A stretch of DNA of 42,434 bases from Mycolicibacillus koreensis (GCF_002104795.1 NZ_NCXO01000039.1:1-42434), one strand, 5' to 3'; shown: positions 17,425 through 26,838, counted from the stretch's first letter. The notes: generated from the letters alone by a model not told the origin. Translations and numbers: made by a program.

Positions 17425-18885
17425 ATGAGCACTCCCTCAGAACCCGGCGGTGATGCAGACCAAAACCCGCCCGACCCGGACCCCGGCCCGCAGCCCACTG
17501 AGGCGCAACCGCCGGAGCAGACGCGTCCGCTTCGCCCGCGTGACGAGCCCGGCGATGAAACGGCGCAACCCGGCGTTCCGGTGTGGAGTCGCCAACACCC
17601 TCCGCCGCCTCCCCGGGAGATGGCGTCGCTCGACGAGCAACCGCAACACCGGCCACCGTCGGGCACCGGGGCGGGCGGCGGTCCGGGGGCATGGCAGCCC
17701 TCCAATCCTGGCGAGCCCGGCGGCCGCGAACTGAGCCACACGCCCGCCGCTCCCGGCGCATACTCACAGGCAGGCTACGTACCGCCGCAGTCGGAGCGGA
17801 CCGAAGTCATCGAGCCGTTCTTTACCGATCAGCCGCCGCAGGCGGCCGCACCTGCGCAGGCGGGGATATTCGGCGGACCCGGCCCTGCACCGCCCGCTCC
17901 GACACCGCAATTCCAGCCGTGGACCGGGGGGGAGGGTCACCGTCGCGACGACGGCGACGCCCTGGTGACACGCCGCCGCCGGCCGGCCGCATCAGGGGGG
18001 TGGCGCCGCTGGTTGTCCAAGCTCACCGGCGGCCGGATCAATCCGGGCCCGAGCGCCAAGCAAGAGAAGCACGAGGAGTTGCTCACCAAGGTCCGCAGTT
18101 CGTTGACCGGGGTCAACAAAGTCGCGTTCGTCTCCGCCAAGGGGGGCGTTGGCAAAACCACCATGACGGTCGCGCTGGGTAGTGTGATCGCCCGAGAGCG
18201 CGGTGACCGGGTGATCGCGGTCGACGTCAACACCGATCTTGGTGATCTCGCCGCGCGCTTCGACGAGGACGGTGGGCAAGGCGCCAACATCGAGCAGATG
18301 GCCAGCCTTCGGGACAGCGGCCGCTACGCGCGAGTTCGCGAGCATACTGTACAGAATCGCGCGCGACTGGAAGCTTTGAGTTCCCAAAACGATCCGCGCT
18401 CGACCTACACCTTGAACGTTCCGGACTATGCCGCCACGATGCGCATCCTGGAGACCCACTACAACGTGGTTCTGCTCGACTGCGGCACGTCCATCACCGC
18501 GCCGCTGTTCGCGGCGATCGCTGACGATGTCAATACGTTGGTCGTTGTCGCAGCACAGAACACCCGCGGTGTCGTCGGTGCGCGCAACACGTTGGAATGG
18601 TTGCACGCCCACGGCTTTGGACGTTTACTCCAGCACACGGTTGTCACTCTCAATGCGACCGATCGGGGTAAGCCGTTGATCGACCTCAAAGCGGCAGAGG
18701 AACTTTTCCGCCAAATGGTTCCTGAGGTGGTCGTCGTGCCCTACGACCCGCATCTCGCCGAGGGGAGCGCGGTCGACCACGAGGCGTTGCGCGCGCGGAC
18801 CCGCAAAGCGCTTTTCCGACTGGCCGGAGCGGTCGCCGATCATTACCCGGTCCGCCACGGTCAAGGGCGAGTTCGGGTCTACTGA
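17425..18885 (+). CDS. EspI-like MinD/ParA-family ATPase with Pro-rich N-terminus
   Basis: 486 aa. Residues 1 to about 190 are disordered, rich in Pro, Gln and Gly. From about 230 a MinD-type ATPase follows, with deviant Walker A KGGVGKTT at about 239-246, VIAVDVNTDLGDLAARF, VVLLDCGTS (Walker B-like) and VVVVPYDPHLAEGSAVDHE. The same architecture occurs in EspI of ESX-1 and in the MinD-like protein of ESX-2 (Rv3888c, from memory); EspI represses ESX-1 when ATP is low. The length is between those two. ATG 17425 follows AGGAG. EccD starts 3 nt after its stop. ESX-3 loci normally lack this gene, which matters because the Esx pair here looks ESX-3-like. Confidence 0.85.
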   Translation: MSTPSEPGGDADQNPPDPDPGPQPTEAQPPEQTRPLRPRDEPGDETAQPGVPVWSRQHPPPPPREMASLDEQPQHRPPSGTGAGGGPGAWQPSNPGEPGGRELSHTPAAPGAYSQAGYVPPQSERTEVIEPFFTDQPPQAAAPAQAGIFGGPGPAPPAPTPQFQPWTGGEGHRRDDGDALVTRRRRPAASGGWRRWLSKLTGGRINPGPSAKQEKHEELLTKVRSSLTGVNKVAFVSAKGGVGKTTMTVALGSVIARERGDRVIAVDVNTDLGDLAARFDEDGGQGANIEQMASLRDSGRYARVREHTVQNRARLEALSSQNDPRSTYTLNVPDYAATMRILETHYNVVLLDCGTSITAPLFAAIADDVNTLVVVAAQNTRGVVGARNTLEWLHAHGFGRLLQHTVVTLNATDRGKPLIDLKAAEELFRQMVPEVVVVPYDPHLAEGSAVDHEALRARTRKALFRLAGAVADHYPVRHGQGRVRVY

Positions 18886-18888
18886 CAG

Positions 18889-20304
18889 ATGGATCCAGCA
18901 ATCGCCACGGGTCTGGTGCGGGTCGCCGTCATCGGTGACGACTCAGCCGCTGATCTGGCACTGCCGACCAAAGTCTCGATCCGAGAATTGATACCGGTCG
19001 TCCGTAGAGTTCTGGCGAGTGGGCGCGACGACGACGACCTCTCGTCGGAGCAGGCTGCCGAGCCTGTGAGGCCGTACTCGCTGCGGCCCTTCGCCGGCAC
19101 TCCGTTCAGCTTGGACGCGACATTGGAAACGATGGCGGTCAAAGACGGAGAGCAACTACTGCTGTGCGTGTTGCCGCCCGGGCCTGCCGCGCCGCCGGTC
19201 GTCGAGGACATCGCCGATGCGGCAGCCATTCACTCCTCACAACAGACCAGCGTGTTCGATCCGTCGACCATGCTGGGGCCCGCAGCCTTGGTCGTCGGGG
19301 TGGCTGCCCTCGTGTTGCTCTGTGGCTTGGCCGGATACGGCTGGTACTCGGGATATCCAGTATGGGCGCAGGGAACGTTCGGTGCCCTTGCCGTCACATC
19401 GGCCGTCGCGACCGCGCTTTTGGGGCGCCGTGATCATGGACAGGCGTCCGGCATCCTCGGGGTGGCAACCGTGTTGCCGCTGGGGTTGGCGCTGGCCGCC
19501 GCACTGCCGTCGGGCACCCCCGCCCCGCGCCTGGTGCTGGCCGCCGCCGGATTGTTCGCCTGGTCTCTGCTGCATGTGGCGATCTCGTCCCGGTGGGTCG
19601 CCACGCACGCCGCGGTCGTTTTGGTCAGCGCATCGGTTGGTCTGGCCGCGGCAGCCCGGATACTTTGGAATTTCCCGTATTTGACGTTGGGCTGTGCGCT
19701 GCTGACCGTGGCATTGATCGTCGCGATCCAGGCACCGACGTTCGCACCGGTGTTGGCTCGATTCCCGTTTTTCTACGTGCCGGCGCCCGGTGAGCGGGTT
19801 CCCGCGCCGCTGACGTTGGCCGAGATCGAGGATCTACCGCGCAGGGCAGCGCTGTCACAGTCGTTCCAGGCCGGCCTGGTCAGCGGTTCGGTCGTCCTTA
19901 CCGTCATCGGCTCCGTCATGGTGGTGTGGTTGCCGGACGCGCCGTCGTTGCTGTGTTGGTGGTTGGTCGTCGCGGTCGGGATGGTGACAGTGTTGCGAAT
20001 CCGATTGTTCGGCGCCGCCGTCCCGTCCCTGTGGTTTCTGGCATCACCGTTGCTGACGGCCGTTGCGCTGACGGCCTCCTTCGCCGCCACCGATCACATG
20101 GTCGCCGCGGTCTGGGCGGCAGGTGTGGTGGTCGGTTTGACCGCGCTGCTGATCATCGCCGGTGTCGCGACGCCGGGCGCCCTGTCGATCCCTCGGCGCG
20201 GCTATCTGGATATCTTCGAAAACGTCCTGCTGTACACGATTTTGCCGACAGTGGTTTGGCTCGTCGGCCTGATCAGCCTGATTCGCAACCGGAGTCCGCT
20301 ATGA
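18889..20304 (+). CDS. eccD: ESX membrane channel component EccD
   Basis: 471 aa. The N-terminal ~95 residues form the ubiquitin-like domain (VRVAVIGDDSAADLALPTKV, then ETMAVKDGEQLLLCVLPPG), followed by a linker and about 11 transmembrane helices from residue ~125 to the C-terminus. EccD lines the membrane vestibule of the ESX complex as a dimer. The gene is 3 nt from the EspI-like gene and overlaps mycP by 4 nt (ATGA at 20301-20304). It is the only EccD in the window although there are two EccB-EccC pairs. Confidence 0.93.
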   Translation: MDPAIATGLVRVAVIGDDSAADLALPTKVSIRELIPVVRRVLASGRDDDDLSSEQAAEPVRPYSLRPFAGTPFSLDATLETMAVKDGEQLLLCVLPPGPAAPPVVEDIADAAAIHSSQQTSVFDPSTMLGPAALVVGVAALVLLCGLAGYGWYSGYPVWAQGTFGALAVTSAVATALLGRRDHGQASGILGVATVLPLGLALAAALPSGTPAPRLVLAAAGLFAWSLLHVAISSRWVATHAAVVLVSASVGLAAAARILWNFPYLTLGCALLTVALIVAIQAPTFAPVLARFPFFYVPAPGERVPAPLTLAEIEDLPRRAALSQSFQAGLVSGSVVLTVIGSVMVVWLPDAPSLLCWWLVVAVGMVTVLRIRLFGAAVPSLWFLASPLLTAVALTASFAATDHMVAAVWAAGVVVGLTALLIIAGVATPGALSIPRRGYLDIFENVLLYTILPTVVWLVGLISLIRNRSPL

Positions 20305-21689
20305 CGGCTCGTCGGATTGGTGCAGTGACCACCGTGGTCATACTCCTGGCGCTGTGCGCCCCGGCGCCGGTGGCCGACGCACTCACTTATCCGGTAGCCG
20401 ACCCCGCTGCGCTGCCGGATGACGGACCCCCGGGCCCCGACCGCGAGATGCGGCAAAATGGCACCTGCTCGTTCAACGGCGCGCTACCCGGATTCGATCC
20501 GGCCGCCGTTCCCGCCAGCCAAGCGATGCTCAACCTTCCCGACGCCTGGAAGCTGTCCCGGGGTGCGGGAGTGAGGGTGGCCCTCATCGATTCCGGCGTC
20601 ACGCCCCAACCGCGCCTGCCGCAGTTGGAAGGGGGAGGCGATTACATCGATCCGGCGTCCGGGGACAACGGCCTGGTGGATTGCGACGGCCACGGCACGG
20701 CCGTTGCGGGGATCATCGCCGCGGCGCCCGGCGAAGACGGATTCAGTGGCGTAGCGCCCGAGGCGGCGTTGACCTCCATCAGGCAAACCTCGATCCAGTG
20801 GTCTCCCAAGGCGGTGACCGAAGGCGACCCGCAGCAGGCGAAGACCGCCGGAAACATCGCCACCCTGGCGCGGGCCGTACGCCACGCGGCCGACATCGAC
20901 GGGGTGCGGGTCATCAACATCTCGATCACCGACTGCATCCCGGTGTACAAGGACGTCGACCAGTCGGCGCTGGGGGCCGCCCTGCGGTACGCCGCCATCG
21001 ACAAAGACATCGTGGTGATTGCCGCGGCCGGCAATGCGGGAGACAGCAATTGCCAGAGCAACCCGTTGACCGACCCGAACCGGCCTGACGACCCCCGTAA
21101 CTGGGCGGGTGCGGACACCATCTCCACCCCGTCGTATTGGCAGCCCTACGTCTTGTCGGTTGCGTCGCTGACGCCGGAGGGGCAGCCGTCGAACTTCACG
21201 ATGGCCGGGCCCTGGATCGGGGTGGGCGCCCCCGGCGAGAACATCGTCTCGCTGGGGAACGCCCCCGGTTCGGGTCTGATCAATGGCCAGCCGTCCAGCA
21301 AAGAGCCATTGGTGCCGATCAACGGTACGAGTTTCGCGGCCGCGTACGTGTCGGGGGTGGCGGCACTGCTGCGCGCCCGTTTTCCGGAGCTGACCGCACA
21401 CCAGATCCTCAATCGGATCACCGCATCGGCCCACAACCCGGCGCGGTCGCCGTCCAACGTGGTCGGTGCCGGTGTGATCGACCCGGTGGCGGCCTTGACC
21501 TGGGATATCCCCGATGGCGAGGAACTGCCTTCCCGGATGCCGGTGGTACGCGTGGAGGCGCCGAAACCGGTACCCCCAGAAGATCCGTGGCCCCGCCGAA
21601 TAGCTTTGGGTGTCGGAGGGACCCTCGCGCTGGGCGCGTTACTTGCAGTGGCCGTCATCGGGAATCGGCGCGGGCGTGACCGGGTTTAG
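20301..21689 (+). CDS. mycP: Mycosin subtilisin-like protease MycP
   Basis: 462 aa. A cleavable signal peptide (VVILLALCAPAPVADA) precedes a subtilase domain with an intact triad: Asp about 97 in VALIDSGV, His about 131 in DCDGHGTAVAGI and Ser about 344 in INGTSFAAAYVSG. The oxyanion-type Asn lies in VIAAAGNAGDSN. A C-terminal transmembrane helix (LGVGGTLALGALLAVAVIG) with a basic stop anchors it in the membrane, catalytic domain outside. Mycosins stabilise the ESX complex and in ESX-1 cleave EspB. It overlaps eccD by 4 nt and eccE by 14 nt. The only mycosin in the window. Confidence 0.94.
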   Translation: MTARRIGAVTTVVILLALCAPAPVADALTYPVADPAALPDDGPPGPDREMRQNGTCSFNGALPGFDPAAVPASQAMLNLPDAWKLSRGAGVRVALIDSGVTPQPRLPQLEGGGDYIDPASGDNGLVDCDGHGTAVAGIIAAAPGEDGFSGVAPEAALTSIRQTSIQWSPKAVTEGDPQQAKTAGNIATLARAVRHAADIDGVRVINISITDCIPVYKDVDQSALGAALRYAAIDKDIVVIAAAGNAGDSNCQSNPLTDPNRPDDPRNWAGADTISTPSYWQPYVLSVASLTPEGQPSNFTMAGPWIGVGAPGENIVSLGNAPGSGLINGQPSSKEPLVPINGTSFAAAYVSGVAALLRARFPELTAHQILNRITASAHNPARSPSNVVGAGVIDPVAALTWDIPDGEELPSRMPVVRVEAPKPVPPEDPWPRRIALGVGGTLALGALLAVAVIGNRRGRDRV

Positions 21690-23244
21690 GCGGTTTCGGC
21701 CACGGCTCGCTCCGGTGGGGCCGGGCTGGGTCCGTCTGTCCGTTCTGACCACGGTGCTGCTGGGCGGATGGGCGTTCCTCGTCCCAGAGGGGACGCGCCC
21801 ACACTGGTGGCACTGGACGATTGGCGGTGTGGTGCTCGTCGCATCGCTCGGCTCATGGCATGGGCAGCGCCTGGCGACGACGGCGCGTCGTTGGACGGCG
21901 ATGATGTGGCGCAACCGTCGTCGCCGGCGCGGTGCACCACTGCCCGTCGCGGAAGCCGAGGAATGTGCCGACCCGGACACCGCGTTGCAGGCCCGCATTG
22001 TGATCCAACTGCGCCCCCAAGCCCACATGTTGAGCACACCTGGCGACGGGCGCGACCAGTTGCCGTGGGAGTTCGTCACGTCGTGGTTGGATCGCTACGG
22101 CGTGCGCATCGACGAACTGACCGTATGCTCGGTCACCGCTACGCCTCCGCCGAGCGCCTTACGCACCGCGGTCGCTGCGCTGGTGACGGCTCGGACACCG
22201 CAGCGCCGGGACACGTGGCTGACGTATCGGCTCAGTGCCGACAACAACGTCGCCGCGCTCCTGGCGCGCGGCACCACGGTCGGAGCCCATGGCGAGGGGG
22301 AGGGCGGCGATGTCCCCGGCCGTGCCGTGCTCGCCGAGGTCACCGCCCGCAGGCTCGTGGCAGAGTTCCGGGAGCGTGGCTGGTGGGCCACGGTGCATGA
22401 CCGGCAGGCGCCACTCCCACGGTTTGTTGCGCCGTCGGCGCGGCGACGCCGCGAGTGCTGGACGGGGACCGAGCATTCCGACGGCTTCCGCGCCGTGTAC
22501 ACAGTTGACCCGCAGCGTGTGGCCGCGATCATCGACCAGTTGCCGACGTTGACCGCGAAGGCCACGTGGATGACGGTCACCATTCGTCCCCACCCGGGTC
22601 AGGCGTATGGCGTCGAAGCCTGCCTCGGAACGGTCACCCCCACCCGCCCGCCGCGGGTGCCACTGGCGGGGCTGCGTGGTTTTCACGGCCTGCACCATCT
22701 CGCAGCGAAGGCGCTCACCGTCCACGGATTCGAGGCGGGCGACGAGGTGCCGCGACCCGCAGGTACCGGATCGGCCGTGGTCGACCTGGGGAGCGTCGAG
22801 TGGCCGACTGCAGCCGCCGGGGTGCCCTTGGGGCGCAACCGCAGCCGTCAGCCGATCTACCTCGGGGTTCAATCGGCCGAACCCGTCCGCATCACCGTGA
22901 CCGGCACCAGTGAGTTCCATGTCGGGATCGTTGGACGCTTGGCGTTGTCCGGACTTCCGATTGCGATCTACACCGCGATCCCGAACCGGTGGACCCAGCT
23001 GGCCAATCACGCTGCTCCTCAGCAGGTTTTGTTGAATCCATCGACCGCGACGGAGGACACCATCGTGGTCACCGATGGCAGCGTCGACCCGCCCATAGCG
23101 ACGGGAGCCTTCACCGTGGCCCTGCGTCGCCCGCAGAATGCGCCTGCGCCGCCGACCACGGTCGTCATCACCCAGGACCGCCGCAAGGACTTGTTAACCG
23201 TCACGACGCCGCGAGGCGCCGAATGGCTGAGCACACAGCTGTAG
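21676..23244 (+). CDS. eccE: ESX core component EccE
   Basis: 522 aa from GTG 21676, overlapping mycP by 14 nt. Two transmembrane helices lie near the N-terminus (VRLSVLTTVLLGGWAFLV and WTIGGVVLVASLG), and the remainder is the EccE periphery domain (RPQAHMLSTPGD, VPLGRNRSRQPIYLGV). EccE sits on the outer rim of the ESX membrane complex. The length is nearer to EccE1/EccE2 than to the much shorter EccE3, which argues for an ESX-2/ESX-1-like origin of block B. It is last in its operon and converges on the 420-aa gene with a 63-base gap. Confidence 0.85.
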   Translation: MTGFRRFRPRLAPVGPGWVRLSVLTTVLLGGWAFLVPEGTRPHWWHWTIGGVVLVASLGSWHGQRLATTARRWTAMMWRNRRRRRGAPLPVAEAEECADPDTALQARIVIQLRPQAHMLSTPGDGRDQLPWEFVTSWLDRYGVRIDELTVCSVTATPPPSALRTAVAALVTARTPQRRDTWLTYRLSADNNVAALLARGTTVGAHGEGEGGDVPGRAVLAEVTARRLVAEFRERGWWATVHDRQAPLPRFVAPSARRRRECWTGTEHSDGFRAVYTVDPQRVAAIIDQLPTLTAKATWMTVTIRPHPGQAYGVEACLGTVTPTRPPRVPLAGLRGFHGLHHLAAKALTVHGFEAGDEVPRPAGTGSAVVDLGSVEWPTAAAGVPLGRNRSRQPIYLGVQSAEPVRITVTGTSEFHVGIVGRLALSGLPIAIYTAIPNRWTQLANHAAPQQVLLNPSTATEDTIVVTDGSVDPPIATGAFTVALRRPQNAPAPPTTVVITQDRRKDLLTVTTPRGAEWLSTQL

Positions 23245-23307
23245 GCCGGTCAACCCGTGCGAAACAGTCTTCCGCGGCCGCGCGTAGCGCCGTCTCATCG
23301 GTCGGAC

Positions 23308-24570
23308 TCATTGACCTACCGGGACCCGAACAGGATCATCGGCAGGTCCGAGTTCCGCTGAGGGGTAAGGGATGATGATTCCCGATGGCGGCCGCGCCAC
23401 CGGTCCGACAGCCCCCGGCGAGTCGAAGCCGGGGATCTGGCCGCCGGGTGCAGGCGTCCGTGCGGGGATTCCGGCGGGCGGGGGATACACCTGCTCGGGA
23501 AACTCGGTCATCAGTCCCGGGCCGATCTGTTGGGTGAACGGTAACCCCACCAGGGGGCCGAATTGACCGGTGTTCTCGGGCATGATCTTGCCGATCGCAG
23601 TGGTGTCGGCACCGCGGTCGCTGTAGATTTCGATCGCCGGGAAGTCGGATACCTGTCCACCGGTAATGGGGCCGACATCAGTCGGTTTCACGACGATCCG
23701 CCCGTTGACGTTCCACGGGGTGTCCTTCGCCAGGGCTTCCCCGCCGGGTGAGAACGGATCCGCCGCGTGGTACTCGATGAGCACTGACCCCGCGGGATTC
23801 TGGCTCACGCGGATGTCGGGTGTGCCCACGTCGACCTGGTCGTTCATCACCGACGGGTTCTGACGCGCCACGATGAAACCGTTGTCGAAATCGACGTAGA
23901 TGCTGACCCGCGAGTCTTCGGGCCCGGCGGTCGGGCTGAAACCCCGGTTATCGCCGAGGTTGTCACCGGATGGTGTCCAGGCGCTCTCGCCGGGGATGAA
24001 CAGGTTGGTGCGGACAATGCCTTGGCCTTCAACCGGGTCGATACGTCCGACCACCACATTGGGTGGTGCACCCTGATTTTTTGTGTTGTAACTGTGCGGG
24101 TCTAGTTGGGCAGCCATCCGCCAGTCGTTGGCGGTGACCGGAGCGCGACCGTAGACCTCGGTGAACGCGTCGATCTGGTTCTGTCGCCGGTTATCCTCGG
24201 GTTCCGGTTCGGCCTTTTCGGTTCGGTTGTCGACGGCTTGGATCTGCGGTTTGGACGGTTCACGGTCGTCGGAGTCGCCGCGTAGGCGATCCGCGGCGGC
24301 TCGGTCCTCATCCTGATAGGCGTCGGCGTGTTCGGTGAACAACTCGGCGTCGCGCTGGAAGTCGGCTGCCTTCACGGTCAGCGCGTCTTCGTGTGGCGTC
24401 AAACCCGCAGCAATGCCGACGGCCACCGGGAACCCCATGGTGCCGTGAGTGGCAAGGACACCGTGCAACTCCTCAGCGGCGCGCGGACCGAGTGCTGCTG
24501 TGCGCAGCGCTAATTCGTTGTAAACGTCGGCGACACGCAGCAGGTCGGCGGGATTGACCTGCAAGCCCAT
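23308..24570 (-). CDS. T7SS-target protein with N-terminal EspC-like module and extracellular C-terminal domain (Rv3899c-like)
   Basis: 420 aa. Residues 1 to about 95 are two helices of the EspC/DUF2580-like secretion-target type, with ATHGTMGFPV at the turn and the secretion motif YQDED (YxxxD) after the second helix. A charged linker (about 100-135) leads to a C-terminal domain beginning near RRQNQIDAFTEVYGRAPVTA, rich in short beta segments, ending in a Pro-rich tail. The C-terminal domain reminds me of Rv3899c of the M. tuberculosis ESX-2 region, whose function is unknown. ATG 24570 follows GGAGG. It lies 185 bases downstream of the esxH-like gene on the same strand, and its N-terminus is shared with the effector-like protein at 38594. 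Confidence 0.7.
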   Translation of the reverse strand: MGLQVNPADLLRVADVYNELALRTAALGPRAAEELHGVLATHGTMGFPVAVGIAAGLTPHEDALTVKAADFQRDAELFTEHADAYQDEDRAAADRLRGDSDDREPSKPQIQAVDNRTEKAEPEPEDNRRQNQIDAFTEVYGRAPVTANDWRMAAQLDPHSYNTKNQGAPPNVVVGRIDPVEGQGIVRTNLFIPGESAWTPSGDNLGDNRGFSPTAGPEDSRVSIYVDFDNGFIVARQNPSVMNDQVDVGTPDIRVSQNPAGSVLIEYHAADPFSPGGEALAKDTPWNVNGRIVVKPTDVGPITGGQVSDFPAIEIYSDRGADTTAIGKIMPENTGQFGPLVGLPFTQQIGPGLMTEFPEQVYPPPAGIPARTPAPGGQIPGFDSPGAVGPVARPPSGIIIPYPSAELGPADDPVRVPVGQ

Positions 24571-24659
24571 ACTCAACCTCCACCGCGTTGGGGAGCAATT
24601 GTCGTCGTGTGCATCACCACCGGGCCGGAGGCCTACCAGCTCCGTGATGCGCGGGGAGC

Positions 24660-24684
24660 CGACCGTGTCTCGAAGACGCGGTCG
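24660..24684 (-). terminator. Hairpin after the esxG-esxH pair
   Basis: CGACCGTGTC, loop TCGAA, GACGCGGTCG form a 10-bp stem (one G-T pair) with a five-base loop. It lies 72 bases beyond the esxH-like stop and before the 420-aa gene. There is no U-tract, so it may be an attenuating or RNA-stabilising hairpin rather than a classical terminator, which is common in mycobacteria. It could explain high Esx relative to downstream expression. Confidence 0.45.
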
Positions 24685-24755
24685 TCTCGAACCGACGGCA
24701 GGTGAGACCGGCCAGCACCCCGCGCGGCGCGCGGTCTATCCGGGCGTATGGCGGT

Positions 24756-25043
24756 TTAGACCCACTTCGCTGCTTGCGCCTGGTCCCGGCTGAGCATATT
24801 GAGAGTGTTGGACTGATGGGTGCCGGCCATCGCGTTGTAGGCACTGACGAGGTCCGCCATCGCCGAGTTCCATTGGGTCTGCCAGGCTTGGTAGGTCATC
24901 CCCGTATCGCCTTGCCACGATGCCTGTAGCGCTGCTTGTTCGGTAGCGATGTCGACGCCGAGGGCGTGCAGGGTGCCGGCGTAGCCGGTCATCTCGCCGG
25001 CGTGGCCGAGCATCGCCGGGTAGTTGTACATGATCTGAGACAT
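24756..25043 (-). CDS. esxH: WXG100 secreted protein, EsxH (TB10.4)-like
   Basis: 95 aa. The N-terminus [18 protein letters not shown] is that of EsxH/TB10.4, and the helix-turn-helix WXG motif reads [18 protein letters not shown]. It forms a 1:1 heterodimer with the EsxG-like protein encoded 35 nt upstream and is secreted through the ESX channel. In ESX-3 the EsxG-EsxH dimer is linked to iron and zinc acquisition. ATG 25043 follows AAAGGA. The similarity to EsxH rather than to EsxC/EsxA is striking, since ESX-2 does not normally carry EsxH. The chromosomal ESX-3 copy is not in this window, so this may be a paralogue. Confidence 0.9.
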   Translation of the reverse strand: MSQIMYNYPAMLGHAGEMTGYAGTLHALGVDIATEQAALQASWQGDTGMTYQAWQTQWNSAMADLVSAYNAMAGTHQSNTLNMLSRDQAQAAKWV

Positions 25044-25078
25044 TGATCGGTCCTTTCGGTGGAGTGCGGGAGGGCGGC

Positions 25079-25375
25079 TTACAAGCTGGGGTTATAGGTG
25101 GCAGCGGCGGCCGCGTCAGAGGACACGTAGGTGGTGCCGGCTTCTCCGATGTTGGCCTGGGCGATGTCCAGCAAGGCGTTCACCTTGCTGGCGACCTCGA
25201 TGAAGCGCATGTGTGCGCCCTGAAACGCCACCGAGGACTCACCCTGGTGGAATGCCTGCGATGCCAAGGCGGACTGCTCGGCTTGGGCGAGAGTGCTTCG
25301 CATCAGGGTCGTTTTGGTACCGAACGCCGACTCTGCAGTGAGCAATGCCGGGATATTAGCGTCGAGTAAACCCAT
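25079..25375 (-). CDS. esxG: WXG100-type secreted partner, EsxG (TB9.8)-like
   Basis: 98 aa. [37 protein letters not shown] and [17 protein letters not shown] are close to EsxG of ESX-3. As in EsxG the WXG turn is replaced (FHQGES). The C-terminal tail carries the general T7 secretion signal YVSSD (YxxxD), recognised by EccC. ATG 25375 is preceded by AAAGGA. It is the first of the Esx pair and follows the PPE gene by about 100 bases; the order PE, PPE, esxG, esxH is that of ESX-3. Confidence 0.9.
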   Translation of the reverse strand: MGLLDANIPALLTAESAFGTKTTLMRSTLAQAEQSALASQAFHQGESSVAFQGAHMRFIEVASKVNALLDIAQANIGEAGTTYVSSDAAAAATYNPSL

Positions 25376-25474
25376 GTCAGTCGATCCTTTCTGGGGAAAA
25401 TTGCGGGGTTACAACCTTTGGCGGCGACAATTCTGGTCTGCCAGGCGCCGCCCTTTCAGCGGTTAGTCAAGGAT

Positions 25475-26815
25475 TCACAGTGACGACCCCCTCCACGCCG
25501 GGTTGAACTCGATGCCGTCGTCCTCGGCATCGTCGGCATAGGTCGTGACCGCTCGGGAGGAGGCGCCGTTGCGTCGCTGACCGGCGCCGCCGAGCATCCC
25601 GGCGCCACCGCCGGTGGATCCGGCGCTGGCCCCGGGAACGCCGGCGGACGCGGAAAGATTCTGCACGGGGCGCGGAGTCTCGGGCTGCGTCGCAGTGCTC
25701 GGAGCGGAGCCCCAGGTAGAGGGTAAATTCGGACGGGTGGGCCCGGAACCGAAAGCCCCACCCGCCAAGCTGGTCAGGCCGGCGGGGTTGATGCCGCCGA
25801 CGGGCGAGGTACCGGAAAAGCCGACAGGCATGACGTTTCCCGCGTTCCCGAGATCGTTGCCCAGGCCACTGCCGCCGAAACCGGTCAGCAACTGACCCAA
25901 TTGCTGCGGTGCAGACGACAAAAGCTGTGGCGCGCTGGACAGGATCTCCTGGGGGCCGAACCCCTGCAGACTGGACAATGCCGACTGGGCGACCGAGGGC
26001 CCGGCAGAGGCGAACTGCTGAAACAGCCCGGACGCCATGGACTCCGGTTCCAGTCCCTGCCCCACCTCCTCGGGGTCGCCGAACTGTTGGGCGGGGGAAG
26101 TGGGCCAGCCGCCATCGGCGAGGGAAGCCGGGCCGCTTGCGGCCTTGCCGGCCAGAAGCTTGTTGCTCATCAGATCGGCACCGGTGACCGCTGTGCCAGC
26201 CAGTTCGCCTTCGGCCTGGGTACCGAAACCCGCTGCCGTCGCCACAGCGTCCCCGGCTTCGGAAACGCCGGGAACGACCAGAATCGGTGACGGTGGGGTG
26301 AGAGGGATGGAATCGGCCGCGGCGGTCGAGGCGGAATCCCACAGCGTCATGACATCCGCGGCGAGGACCCACATTCGCACGTAGTCCGCTTCGTTCATCC
26401 CGATCGGGACGGTGTTGCAGCCGAAAAAGTTGGTTCCGACAAGCACCCCGTGGATCACGTGGTTGGAAATGAGTTCACCCAGTGTGGGCATCGTGGCGAC
26501 CGCGGAACCGTACTCCGCGGCGATCGTGTCGTGAGCGGCTGAGGCGATCGCCGCTTTTGCCCCGGCCGTACCCAGCCACACCAGATAGGGCTGGTGGGCC
26601 ACGACAAATTGTTCGGCGGTTGGCCCCTGGTAGGTGGCCTGGATCTGTGCCAGGAGGGCTTCCAGTTCGGCGACCGCGGCGGTGTATTGGGCCGCCAGAT
26701 CCTTCCAGGACGTGGCGGCGATCTCGATACCCACCGGCGTCCCGCCGAAGTTCAGCAGGGTGGAGTGGACTTCGGGGGGTGCGGCCATCCACACCGGCGG
26801 AAGGGGGAGGGTCAT
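25475..26815 (-). CDS. PPE family protein (PPE4-like)
   Basis: 446 aa. The ~180-residue PPE domain starts with MTLPLPPVWMAAPPEVHSTL; the PPE signature follows a few residues in, as in PPE4. SWKDLAAQYTAAVAELEALL, WLGTAGAKAA and the hydrophobic EspG-binding tip follow. GTNFFGCNTVPIGMNEADY is characteristic of the ESX-3 PPE4 type. The C-terminal half is low in structure, rich in Gly, Ser, Pro. It pairs with the PE protein encoded 23 nt upstream and is probably a client of the EspG at 16562. I chose ATG 26815; the frame upstream is antisense-like shadow of PE. Secreted or surface-bound is expected. Confidence 0.9.
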   Translation of the reverse strand: MTLPLPPVWMAAPPEVHSTLLNFGGTPVGIEIAATSWKDLAAQYTAAVAELEALLAQIQATYQGPTAEQFVVAHQPYLVWLGTAGAKAAIASAAHDTIAAEYGSAVATMPTLGELISNHVIHGVLVGTNFFGCNTVPIGMNEADYVRMWVLAADVMTLWDSASTAAADSIPLTPPSPILVVPGVSEAGDAVATAAGFGTQAEGELAGTAVTGADLMSNKLLAGKAASGPASLADGGWPTSPAQQFGDPEEVGQGLEPESMASGLFQQFASAGPSVAQSALSSLQGFGPQEILSSAPQLLSSAPQQLGQLLTGFGGSGLGNDLGNAGNVMPVGFSGTSPVGGINPAGLTSLAGGAFGSGPTRPNLPSTWGSAPSTATQPETPRPVQNLSASAGVPGASAGSTGGGAGMLGGAGQRRNGASSRAVTTYADDAEDDGIEFNPAWRGSSL

Positions 26816-26838
26816 GGCGTTCGCAACCGTCGCCGGTC

